This document shows, in pieces, positions 10,081 through 19,398 of a stretch of 36,888 bases of DNA. The position numbers were made by a program, and so were the translations under genes. Origin of the DNA: Candidatus Aenigmarchaeota archaeon LH_S4 (GTDB lineage Archaea; Aenigmatarchaeota; Aenigmatarchaeia; QMZS01); NCBI GenBank assembly GCA_023659975.1, contig JAGXOI010000004.1, positions 1 through 36,888 on the forward strand, written 5' to 3'. The stretch's first letter is position 1. Each line of letters opens with the position of its first letter. The notes beneath the pieces were generated by a model. The model was not told the DNA's origin, did no database searches, and was given only the letters and a program-made list of their open reading frames with translations.

Positions 10081-10833
10081 TTATGCCTTTATCTTTTCAG
10101 ATTTTCTCCCATGAAATATTTCTGTTACATCTTCAGCATTTTCAAGGGATTTAACAAATAAATTATATTTTTTATTAATCTCTGGTATTCCAATAATTTC
10201 AGAATAATTTTTTTCTCTTTTCCTGTAAGTAGAATAAAGTAGAGAAAAGTATTCATTAATGTGATTTGCCATTTCATCAAATCTACCCCATTCAACTTGT
10301 GATTTATGTTTTCTTATTCCATCCAACTTTCTTTCAATTTGATTGTCTATGTCAATTTTCAAGATTTTATCAAACTTTCCTGGGTTGTGGTAGTAGAGGG
10401 GAAAAAGCCAGACAATATAATGAGATTCTAAAGGATTTTTAGCAAGTTCTAAAGCTTTATGTCCAATTTCATAAGTTGCTCTATGGTCAGGATGACCTTC
10501 TGCTTTGTTAGGAATGAAAGCAACATCACTATATTTTATTCTTTTTGCAACCTCTTCGATAGTGCTTTGATCATTTTCGTAATTCTTAAGTTTTCCATCC
10601 TCAATATCAAAGTTATAAAAATTTTTAATTCCAAGATATTTCCTCTCCTCCTTGCCTTCCTCTGCTCTCATCTTTTTTATCGTTTTAGGAGGTAAATTTC
10701 CACCATGCCTCCCATCGGTCATTTGAATATAATTGATTTCCCAACCATTATTTATTAACTGAAGCAGAGTTCCTCCTGTTGAGATTATTCCATCGTCATT
10801 ATGGGGATTCAAAACATAAGCTTTTTTAGTCAT
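10081..10833 (-). CDS. LmbE/PIG-L family deacetylase
   Basis: AYVLNPHNDDGIISTGGTLLQL...MTDGRHGG...RAEEGKEERKYLGI...EGHPDHRATYEIG. Confidence 0.9.
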   Translation of the reverse strand: MTKKAYVLNPHNDDGIISTGGTLLQLINNGWEINYIQMTDGRHGGNLPPKTIKKMRAEEGKEERKYLGIKNFYNFDIEDGKLKNYENDQSTIEEVAKRIKYSDVAFIPNKAEGHPDHRATYEIGHKALELAKNPLESHYIVWLFPLYYHNPGKFDKILKIDIDNQIERKLDGIRKHKSQVEWGRFDEMANHINEYFSLLYSTYRKREKNYSEIIGIPEINKKYNLFVKSLENAEDVTEIFHGRKSEKIKA

Positions 10834-11603
10834 TTTTCACCACCCTCCTCTGGAACCTTTCCTGAAAATTTCTCATCCATGAAGTCATCGATTAGCTCTT
10901 TTGCTTTTTCTTCATATACATCCATTCTCTTGTACATATAAACCGTTCTATCAAAATTACATTTAGAGCACCCCCAAGCCCCACCGTTATCCCAATATTC
11001 ATAAATTCTGAATAGATAACGCCGATCCATACTCCTGTGAAGTAATCCTTTGACTTTGTTTTTAGTTATATATTTAAGTAGTCCCTTTTTTCTAAATCTC
11101 TCTTCAAAATCCTTGCCTTGGTGACGAGATTTATATTCTTCTTTTATCTCTTTATATTCTTCTTCAACATCTTTACCCAATTCTCTTAAAAATTTTTGTA
11201 TATCCTCGGGTTTACATATATCCGTTTCTGCCCCCTCTGCTAGCTTCAGGTATCTCCCCTTCTTTATGTCATTTGTGGATTTACTAATCAAATTTTTTAC
11301 TTGTTTTTCATATCTTTTTAACCCATCTAACATAAAAGATGCTTTGCCAGCATCCGTACATTCTCGAGAAAGTTTATAACGGTGGCTTGGTTCTTCATTG
11401 CTCTTAACGTAACTCCTATAAAGCAACCATGTATACAGGAAAGTCGGTATTCTTTTCATATCTTCATCAAAGGTTCTGCCTGGATATTTACAATCATATT
11501 CTTTTTTTGAGTTTATATAGTCTTTTTTAACGTCTTCAAATAAATATTCTAAAAAATTTTTTTCATCATCCTGCTCAGATACTCCTGTTTCTACCATCTT
11601 CAA
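10830..11603 (-). CDS. Uncharacterised protein with two diverged internal repeats (257 aa, TTG or ATG start)
   Basis: ORF track; repeat A FLEYLFEDVKKDY..KKEY...GRTFDED and repeat B FLRELGKDVEEEYKEIKEEY...GKDFEER. Confidence 0.65.
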   Translation of the reverse strand: MKMVETGVSEQDDEKNFLEYLFEDVKKDYINSKKEYDCKYPGRTFDEDMKRIPTFLYTWLLYRSYVKSNEEPSHRYKLSRECTDAGKASFMLDGLKRYEKQVKNLISKSTNDIKKGRYLKLAEGAETDICKPEDIQKFLRELGKDVEEEYKEIKEEYKSRHQGKDFEERFRKKGLLKYITKNKVKGLLHRSMDRRYLFRIYEYWDNGGAWGCSKCNFDRTVYMYKRMDVYEEKAKELIDDFMDEKFSGKVPEEGGEK

Positions 11604-11729
11604 TCACCTCAAAACCCTATAAACATAAAGGAGGTGCCTATCCATTAGTTTTCCATTTAGATCTGCGGGATCTTTAGCATGGACTTTACCAAAACTTCCT
11701 ACCCCAAAAAGAGCTGTTTTTTCTGCCAT
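11604..11729 (-). pseudogene. Internally deleted copy of the Gfo/Idh/MocA gene (41-codon in-frame remnant)
   Basis: MAEKTALFGVGSFGKVHAKDPADLNGKLMDRHLLYVYRVLR; start matches N-terminus and end matches C-terminus of the 13445-14623 gene. Confidence 0.8.
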
Positions 11730-11871
11730 ATAATCAAATAGTAATAAAACTATTTATGGTTTAAATTATTATGTCATTCTATTTTTTCCCGTTCAAAAAC
11801 AATTTTTTCAAATTCTTTCGTTAAATCTACTCTTTCTAATTAAGAATTTTTCTAAATAAAAAGAAAAAAAA

Positions 11872-12114
11872 TCATTGATATTTCTTCTCTGCTCCTGCTT
11901 CAATTTCTTCTCTTACTCTTTCCAATGTTTCCCTCACTTCTTTATACAATTCTGAACCTTTACCACCAATTACATCTTTTATTGTATCTATTGCTCTTTC
12001 ACATCCTTCTAGATAATCGTCCAATTTTTCAGTAATAAGTTCTCGGTCTTTCTCTGGAAGTTCTTTTGCATCATTAATTATTCTCCGTCCTATACTGTGT
12101 ATATTCTGTCCCAC
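11872..12114 (-). CDS. Hypothetical helical protein (80 aa)
   Basis: ORF track; predominantly charged, helical composition. Confidence 0.45.
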   Translation of the reverse strand: MGQNIHSIGRRIINDAKELPEKDRELITEKLDDYLEGCERAIDTIKDVIGGKGSELYKEVRETLERVREEIEAGAEKKYQ

Positions 12115-12153
12115 AGCCCTGGATTATAAAAAGTTTTATAAATAATAAAAAAT

Positions 12154-12270
12154 GAAGGAAAATATGCAAAAGAACCAAACAATGAGGAAATTGACTTTGT
12201 GATTAAAAATTTAAGAGAACTCGAAAACTATTTAAAATTGTTTGCTAAAACTTCTTCAACACTAAAGTAA
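12154..12270 (+). pseudogene. C-terminal fragment of a HAD hydrolase paralogous to 6058-6693
   Basis: Frame reads EGKYAKEPNNEEIDFVIKNLRELENYLK versus [26 protein letters not shown] in the intact gene. Confidence 0.7.
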
Positions 12271-13339
12271 AAATTAGCAAACCTACTCCAAAAATTATAA
12301 ATAGGTTTGAAAGAGTAAAATAAATTAACAATAAACCCCCAAGTAAAGCTCCAAAAGCAACTCCAAAGGATTCTATCGCTGTATCCACAATTGATCTTTG
12401 TTTTTTAAAAATATGTAATCTACCAAATAAAAAACTTTTTTCTGATCTCAGAAAGATGCTAAGCGAAAACTCAAAAAGGTATAAAATAAAGATAAAAACA
12501 AGACTCTGTACAAAACCCAGCAAAATTGTTGTTATTGCAAAAACTATGGAAAAGTAAAAAAATAATGATTTGTTATCATAATAATCAAGTTTTCTTGCAG
12601 AAAAAAACAGAGGAAGGAACAAAATTAAATTTGCAAAAAAGAACAAATAGATGATTTGATTTATTGTTAATCCAAAGTTTTTTAAAAAAAGAACAAAGAA
12701 ACCTCTGTAAAAACCAACAAGACACATTACAACAAAAGGTAAAACCAAAACCCTTTTATTTTTTATTTTAAACTTTATTTTTTCCTCTAAAAATTCTACT
12801 TTTTCAAGTTTGAAGATTGGGAATAAAGTTATGAAATAAATAAAAGTTGAAGATAAGAAAGCTAAAGGAAAATTTCCAATAAATATTAAAATTCCTCCAA
12901 TAATAGGAGCGAGAATTGCAGAAATAAGAGGAGCCAAATAAAAGTACTGAAATTCGCTAGTCCTCGCTTTTGTTTTAAATAAAATTATTCCTCTTGTGGA
13001 AACATAAAACAGACCAGAGAAAAATCCAAGTAAAACCTGCATTAAGAGAAATTGAAACAAGGTAGAAACAAAAAGCATTGAAATTGAGTAAAAAGAATAG
13101 CCAAAAACAGAAATTGCTAATAAAACTTTTATGTTTCCTTTTTTTAAGAGAAGAAATAATAAAGAAAAGAAACCAACACAGAAATAGATAATAAAATAAT
13201 TTAATCCAATATAGGATAAAGAAAACCCTTTTAAATCAAGGAATAGAGGATAGTAAAGAGAAAATAGTTTATAGCCAGAAAGTAAAAGGAAGTGTATAAT
13301 TGGAATGATAAAAATTGGTTTTTTTATATTAGATAACAT
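12245..13339 (-). CDS. MFS-type transporter
   Basis: 364 aa, about 10-12 hydrophobic segments, MFS-like architecture. Confidence 0.7.
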   Translation of the reverse strand: MLSNIKKPIFIIPIIHFLLLSGYKLFSLYYPLFLDLKGFSLSYIGLNYFIIYFCVGFFSLLFLLLKKGNIKVLLAISVFGYSFYSISMLFVSTLFQFLLMQVLLGFFSGLFYVSTRGIILFKTKARTSEFQYFYLAPLISAILAPIIGGILIFIGNFPLAFLSSTFIYFITLFPIFKLEKVEFLEEKIKFKIKNKRVLVLPFVVMCLVGFYRGFFVLFLKNFGLTINQIIYLFFFANLILFLPLFFSARKLDYYDNKSLFFYFSIVFAITTILLGFVQSLVFIFILYLFEFSLSIFLRSEKSFLFGRLHIFKKQRSIVDTAIESFGVAFGALLGGLLLIYFTLSNLFIIFGVGLLIFTLVLKKF

Positions 13340-13444
13340 TAAAGAATTTATAAAAAATTAATAAAAATTAAAATTTATTCGAGTTCAATCAAAGCTATTA
13401 ATTTTTGAATCTTCTCCCATATCTTTATTTCCTACCATCTTTAA

Positions 13445-14623
13445 TCACTCCAAAACCTTATAAACCATAGCCTTTGGCTTGCCACCTTCATAATAAACTT
13501 GTTCTGCTGTATCTTGGTATCCTAAGGCTTGATCTAAAGAACAAGTTAAGTCTTTCTTTGAATTTGATTCATGGAAATTCTTTAACATTGCAAAAAGTGG
13601 AACCCATCCATACTTTGGTTCTCCATCTTTCCATTTTTCTTCTGGAACATATTTATTCATCTTTTCCTCTAATGTTTCTGCATTTGCTCTTTTCAGAACT
13701 TCATCTTGTTTTTCCTTATCTGTGATATATTGACCTTTAACCTTTTCCAACAAATAATCAACATTTCTTTTTCCTTCAACTCTTGCCGCTATTGGGTTTA
13801 TTTCTGGTCTTGCCAAAGTGTTTCCATATTGTGCTGTTTTTCCATCTCCATCTATTAGCATATATTGTCTTATTTCAGGGTCAGCAAAACTTCCTTCTAT
13901 TTCCGATACCATTCCATCAGGAAATAGTAATCCAAATTCTGCCCTCACATCAGTTGAAAAAGGATATTTTGGATTTCCATTTTCAGGAAGTTCAGACCAG
14001 GTTTGAATTTTTGCATTTTTAACCTCTGGAGGTTTTTCTGCAAAAGAACTTCCTGACACATACTTTCTAAACAAATCCACTTCTGACAAATCATGCATTA
14101 AATCCTCTAAAGTAATTCTTGAACCTACTCCACCACCAATTCCCCTCTCAGATACACCCCTTAAATCTTTACTTCTCCTATTAAAAGAATATCCTGGTTC
14201 AAAATCCATATCTTCTTTATTGGCTTGTACTACTGGATGAGCCATTTCTATATAATTAACACCAATTTTTGCATTAGGATAATTTTTTGTAATATATTCA
14301 AGTTCACTTGCTTTTTCTGCAGGTGGTTTTTCCACAAAAATATTTTTTCCATAATCAACACCTAAAAGTGTTAATGGAAAATGGCTGGGTGTATTTGTTG
14401 CAATATCCCAATTATTTGTTTTGATTGCATTCTCGAATATCTTTTCTTTCTCACCTAATCTGACAGCATCTTCATTAATAAAATTTACACCATATTTCTC
14501 CGCTATCTCTTTCTTTGCAGGATCTGTATCTACTATACAACTTAAATAACCTAGGCCTGCAAGGTCTTTAGCATGGACTTTACCAAAACTTCCTGCCCCA
14601 AAAAGAGCTGTTTTTTCTGCCAT
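13445..14623 (-). CDS. Gfo/Idh/MocA family oxidoreductase
   Basis: EKTALFGAGSFGKVHAKDLAGLGYLSCIVDTDPAKKEIAEKYGV Rossmann; NIFVEKPPAEKASELEYI motif. Confidence 0.88.
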   Translation of the reverse strand: MAEKTALFGAGSFGKVHAKDLAGLGYLSCIVDTDPAKKEIAEKYGVNFINEDAVRLGEKEKIFENAIKTNNWDIATNTPSHFPLTLLGVDYGKNIFVEKPPAEKASELEYITKNYPNAKIGVNYIEMAHPVVQANKEDMDFEPGYSFNRRSKDLRGVSERGIGGGVGSRITLEDLMHDLSEVDLFRKYVSGSSFAEKPPEVKNAKIQTWSELPENGNPKYPFSTDVRAEFGLLFPDGMVSEIEGSFADPEIRQYMLIDGDGKTAQYGNTLARPEINPIAARVEGKRNVDYLLEKVKGQYITDKEKQDEVLKRANAETLEEKMNKYVPEEKWKDGEPKYGWVPLFAMLKNFHESNSKKDLTCSLDQALGYQDTAEQVYYEGGKPKAMVYKVLE

Positions 14624-14714
14624 ATAATCAACCAGTAATAAAATTATTTATAGTTTAAATTATAACATTTTTTATAAAAACTTAAAGAGGATTATAAAAA
14701 ACTTTATAAGAGTT

Positions 14715-15611
14715 ATGGAAGAAAAAATCATAGTTAGTCCAGAGACAAAAGAAAGTTTTAAAGCAAGGGAGTTGAAAAAAATAGAAGAGTTGAAAGTTCT
14801 TTCTGATAAAACAAGACTTAAGATTTTGAAGACTCTGTCTCAAAAACCTTTTTATCCAAGAGGATTATCTATAAAGTTAGGTATACATGAGCAAAAAGTT
14901 TATTATCATTTACATTTGTTAAAAAAACATAGTTTTATAGGAGAAGAAAAAAGTGAAGGTAATTTAAAGCGTTACAAGACAAAACCAGTTGCTTATTGTT
15001 TAATTCCAAAATTTGCTGAAAAAGCGGAGAGTAATTTGAAAAATTTTTTTCCCTCACCACCTGAAATTTTGAAGGGTTTTACAAAAGAAGGCGAAATAAA
15101 CAGCAAAATTATTGTTGGGGCTACTTATCCCCATGGGAAGTTCAAGAAAGGAAGTAAATCAGGTTATTTATCTGGGGAAATAGCAGCTTTACTTGGAAAA
15201 TATGGGGCTTCTAAAGAGAAACTTATCTATACTGATGAAGAACTTACTGAAAAAGAAAAAAAAGACAACTTGATAATTATCGGTGGCCTATATGTTAATA
15301 CATTACAAGGAGAAATTAATGGAAGTTTGCCTATAAGATTTGATGAAAATGGAACAAAAATAATTTCTACAATTAGTGGAGAAGAATATGTTGACCCTGA
15401 TTGTGGTTTTATTTGTAAATCTATAAATCCTTTTGACAAGGAAAAGGAAATTATTGTTATTGCTGGTTTGGAGAGTATTTCGACGAGAGCAGGAGTTTTT
15501 GCTTTCAAATATAATATTGACAGGATAAATAAAGGAAATATGTACAAAAGGAAGGTAAAAGGAAAAGTTATAAAATGTATGGAGAATAAAGAATCTATAT
15601 TTTTGGAGTGA
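14715..15611 (+). CDS. ArsR-like winged-HTH regulator fused to an S-layer-protein-like C-terminal domain
   Basis: VLSDKTRLKILKTLSQKPFYPRGLSIKLGIHEQKVYYHLHLLKK HTH; C-term PHGKFKKGSKSGYLSGEIAALLGKYG...LIIIGGLYVNTLQGEINGSLPIRF...DPDCGFI resembles archaeal S-layer proteins. Confidence 0.75.
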   Translation: MEEKIIVSPETKESFKARELKKIEELKVLSDKTRLKILKTLSQKPFYPRGLSIKLGIHEQKVYYHLHLLKKHSFIGEEKSEGNLKRYKTKPVAYCLIPKFAEKAESNLKNFFPSPPEILKGFTKEGEINSKIIVGATYPHGKFKKGSKSGYLSGEIAALLGKYGASKEKLIYTDEELTEKEKKDNLIIIGGLYVNTLQGEINGSLPIRFDENGTKIISTISGEEYVDPDCGFICKSINPFDKEKEIIVIAGLESISTRAGVFAFKYNIDRINKGNMYKRKVKGKVIKCMENKESIFLE

Positions 15612-16858
15612 ATATGCAAAAAGTTTATGTTTATCAGATAGGTTGTGGAACTTTTGGAAAGTATGGTTTTGAAAAACTATTGCAATTATCTAAAAAATAT
15701 GATTTTGTTGAGTTTGCTGGAATTACGGAGATAAATCCTGAAAGAAGGGAATTTATAAAAAAGAAAGCAGAATATAAATCAAAATTAAAAATATTTGACC
15801 ACACTTTTGATATGTACCAAGAAGCTCTGAAGTTAAAAGATAAGGGCAAAATAATGATATATGATGTTGGTCCTTCAGAATTGCATTATTCTCATTTATC
15901 AAAATCAATGAAATTTGGTTTTTGGCACCTTGCAGAGAAACCTTCAGCTCTAACAAGGGAAGAATTTGAGCAAGAGCTAAAATTACCAAAAAAATGGAAT
16001 TGTGATTTTATTGAAGAAGAGAATGAAGTTGTATTAACAGCAATTAACTATCTTAAAAGAAACAAACTAAAAATTAAATCAATAGAAGTATTTAGAGAAT
16101 CTTCAATAGGTTTACAGAAGATTTTAGGAACTTTCGTTAGAGAAGCTGTTAAAGGAGGTTGTTTATTAGACAAATCCGCCCATGAAATCTATATCTTTTC
16201 ATTTTTAAGTACTTGCAAACAGGAAATTAAAAATATAAAACTAACAAAAGCAAGAGTAGATTATCTAATGATAGAATCTTTAAATAAAGAAAATTTTCTT
16301 GATATTTTTGGTCAGATAAAAAATGAGATAAGTGAAGAGACTGCAACAGCCGAAAATATTGTAGGAGGGCTCTTAGAAACTAAAAAATCAAAAATTCCTT
16401 TCAAATTATATTCAAGTTGGCTTGGAGTATCTGAAGAAGGGAAGAAAATAAGCAATAAACTAAAAAAATTAACAAACTATGAATTTGTAAGGAAAAAACA
16501 AGAAAAAGGAATGGAAATCCCTTACGAAGATTTCAGGTTATTTATTTTAAATTGTGGCTCCGTTAGTTTGTATGGAGAAATGAAAAACAGAAAATTATTT
16601 GTTGAAAGAGATAAAAAAATTGGAGAAGTAAAATTGCTAAATCTGGAAGAAGATCAGCTTTACAGGATTTTGGAGAAATCTGTTTTTAAAGTTTTAAAGG
16701 GAGAGGAGACAAACTTAGAAAATATGAAAAACATAGTAAGAATAGTTTTTGATGGAAAAGAAAAAATACAGGAAAGTTTAAGGAATAAAGATAAATTAAA
16801 AGAAATTGAAAAAACGAAAGGGATAATAAAAGAGAGGATAAAGAGTATTACAAAATAA
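15608..16858 (+). CDS. Gfo/Idh/MocA-like oxidoreductase (divergent)
   Basis: VYVYQIGCGTFGKYGFEKL...FAGITEINPERREFIKKKA...FWHLAEKPSALTREEFEQ; overlaps upstream regulator by 4 nt. Confidence 0.75.
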   Translation: MNMQKVYVYQIGCGTFGKYGFEKLLQLSKKYDFVEFAGITEINPERREFIKKKAEYKSKLKIFDHTFDMYQEALKLKDKGKIMIYDVGPSELHYSHLSKSMKFGFWHLAEKPSALTREEFEQELKLPKKWNCDFIEEENEVVLTAINYLKRNKLKIKSIEVFRESSIGLQKILGTFVREAVKGGCLLDKSAHEIYIFSFLSTCKQEIKNIKLTKARVDYLMIESLNKENFLDIFGQIKNEISEETATAENIVGGLLETKKSKIPFKLYSSWLGVSEEGKKISNKLKKLTNYEFVRKKQEKGMEIPYEDFRLFILNCGSVSLYGEMKNRKLFVERDKKIGEVKLLNLEEDQLYRILEKSVFKVLKGEETNLENMKNIVRIVFDGKEKIQESLRNKDKLKEIEKTKGIIKERIKSITK

Positions 16859-16929
16859 TATCCAAGAAACTGATTTTAACCTTAGATGGTTGGTTTAGAA
16901 ACAGAGGTATTTAAAGTCTTCTATGTATT

Positions 16930-17159
16930 ATGAAAGCTAAAAAATTATGATTCGGACTACTGGTTTTGGGACAAATGTTGGAAAGAGTTTTCTGGTTGCT
17001 TTATTTTGTAGGCTCTTTAAAGAGGAAGTATATAGAGTAGCACCGTACAAAAGCTTAAATCTGACCCCGGTAACTTATCTCAAAGATGGAAAAGAATTCA
17101 GATATGCTCATGTATTGCAAGCTAAAGATGGTGAAGAAGAGCCAGATTATAAAAGGTAG
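16930..17159 (+). pseudogene. cobQ: Cobyric acid synthase (CobQ) N-terminal remnant
   Basis: MKAKKL / MIRTTGFGTNVGKSFLVALFCRLFKEEVYRVAPYKSLNLTPVTYLKDGKEFRYAHVLQAK; P-loop and VAPYKSxN pattern; -1 nt shift near TTATGATT and stop after about 75 codons. Confidence 0.75.
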
Positions 17160-17225
17160 CTTAATTATCAAAGCTGTTTTTTATTTATGTAGACTTAAAT
17201 TCAGTATTCTGATATACTTAATAGT

Positions 17226-17597
17226 ATGGAATTAGAAAAATCCCTAGTTTTAGCCCAAGCAGTTTATTTAAGAGATAAAACTCGAGAACATTTAATGACT
17301 ATCTATCTTAATGCCAGAAATGAAATGATTTGGAAAAAACAGTCAACATTTATCGGAACCCTAAATGCTAATATTGTTCACCCTCAAGAAATTTTTGAAG
17401 AGGCTCTAAAACATCATGCTGCCTCAGTAATTTTAGTTCATAACCATCCCTCTGGCGACCCTGAACCATCAGAAGCCGACCTCGAGATCACCAAAAGAAT
17501 CCTTGAGGCCGGCAAAATCTTAGGAATTGATGTCTCAGATCATGTAATGATTACTAAAAATAAAATTTTTAGTTTTAAAGATAAAAAGCTGATTTAA
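17226..17597 (+). CDS. radC: RadC-like JAB domain protein
   Basis: IVHPQEIFEEALKHHAASVILVHNHPSGDPEPSEADLEITKRILEAGKILGIDVSDHVMI: canonical HNHPSGDPEPS..D motif. Confidence 0.93.
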   Translation: MELEKSLVLAQAVYLRDKTREHLMTIYLNARNEMIWKKQSTFIGTLNANIVHPQEIFEEALKHHAASVILVHNHPSGDPEPSEADLEITKRILEAGKILGIDVSDHVMITKNKIFSFKDKKLI

Positions 17598-17601
17598 AAT
17601 T

Positions 17602-17853
17602 ATGGCAAAAAAGAAAAGTTATCAAAATTTATCAAAAGAAAAACTTTTGGCCGAAATTGAACGGCTGAAAAAGGAATTTTTAGAAAATAATACAGTTAGT
17701 ATATATGAATTTTTTTATTGGTATAGAATAAAATCAAATTACAGAGATTTAGAATTTCTAGATAAGGACATAGATGATAGACAATTTAGAGATTTTTATA
17801 AAAATTATTTTGAATTAACTGTCTCGTTTTACGAAGCACTTAAAAAATTTTAA
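17602..17853 (+). CDS. Hypothetical protein (83 aa)
   Basis: ORF immediately after RadC. Confidence 0.5.
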   Translation: MAKKKSYQNLSKEKLLAEIERLKKEFLENNTVSIYEFFYWYRIKSNYRDLEFLDKDIDDRQFRDFYKNYFELTVSFYEALKKF

Positions 17854-17857
17854 CACT

Positions 17858-19396
17858 ATGAGCAGAAACCTATATAACAATCCAAATATAGAAAAAATAT
17901 TGTCCAGCGTTGAAAACCAAAATTTTGAGAAAAAAATCCGCTCGTATTCAAAAAAAAGATTTAACTTCTGAATTTTCTGCCTTTGCTAATAGTAGCGTTG
18001 AGGGAGGTCTAGTTGTTTTAGGCATTGAGAATGATACAGAAGTGATAGGCATTAATGCCGTAGGCAAGATAAAATTAATAAATTAATCGGGGCCCAAAGA
18101 ATTTTTTGTCCATTAGTAAAACTGGAATATAAAGAAATTCCAATAACAAACAACGAGGGACGAGAAGACAGATTGTTGCTTTTTTATGTTGAATTTTCTC
18201 CTGATAAAGTTATTAAACTAAATTCAGGCGAGGCTTACGAAAGAATCGGAGATCAAACCTGTAAAATGTCACCAGAAAAAATTAGACAGATGGAATACAA
18301 TAAAAGACAAGCCGATTTTGAAAAAGAGTTAATACCGACTTTAACTATTGAACAGTTAAACCAAGATTTGATGGAAGATTTTATTAAGAAATGGATTGAA
18401 AGGGACGGATTAAAAAACAAGCCATCTGTAGAAGATTTAATTTTAATGAAAGGACTTGGACAAAAAGAGCAAGATAAAATAAAAATAAATTATGCCGGCG
18501 CTTTGTTATTTTATAATAAACCAGATGAATTTATACCAGGGGCAAAAATCAGATTTTTTAAGTACGAAGGGATAAAGATTGAAACAGGAACCCGTTCTAA
18601 TATTGTTAAAGATAAATTTTTTGAAGGCCCCATATCTAAACAAATTGACCAATTAGCAGAAATGGTCAAGTCACAGATAAAAGAATTAAGTTTTTTGGGT
18701 GATGATGGCAAGTTTAAAACTGTTTTGGAATATCCAGAATTTTCTTGGTACGAAGCGGTTGTTAATGCTGTTGCACACCGCGCCTACAGTTTAAAAAACG
18801 CCAACATTTTTGCCAGAATGTTTAATGACCACATAGAAGTTGAAAGTCCGGGTAATCTACCAGGCATAGTAACTGAAGAAAATATCTATAAAGAAAATTT
18901 TCCGCGCAATCCCCTCCTGATGCAAGGTTTATTATATTTGGGGTATGTTAAATCTGCTAGCGAGGGTGTAGATAGGATTAGAGAAGAAATGATTAATCTG
19001 GGATTACCCGATCCAGAACTTCAAAATGATAAAAAAGCAGTACTGTTTAAAGTGATTTTAAGAAACAATATTGAAAAGAGACTTGTAAAGAGTGATTTAG
19101 AGGACATGAAAGAACTAAATCAAGAAATTTTAAAAGATCTTAAAGAGAATGAGAAAAAAATTATTTATTATTTAGTAAAAAACAAAAGAGGGAAGATATC
19201 TGATTTTCAAGGAGAATTAAATCGTTCTCGGTCATCAACAGTTGAATATGTCAGATCGTTAGAGGCTAAAAAACTAGTTAAGAGAAGTCAGGAACTCGGC
19301 CCAAATGTTGAGTATAGTTTAACAGGATTAGTATTAAAGATGCCACAAGAAAAATTGCAAAATAAGAAAAGTTCGGCACAAAAAAAGCTTTTTTAG
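17858..19396 (+). pseudogene. AlbA_2/Schlafen-like putative DNA-binding protein with C-terminal HTH, frameshifted near the N-terminus
   Basis: Across frames: FEKKSARIQKKDLTSEFSAFANSSVEGGLVVLGIENDTEVIGINAVG / KINKLIGAQRIFCPLVKLEY...; then 407-aa ORF with GEAYERIGDQTCKMSPEKI, WYEAVVNAVAHRAY, NPLLMQGLLYLGYVKSASEGVDRI. Confidence 0.78.
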
Positions 19397-19398
19397 GA

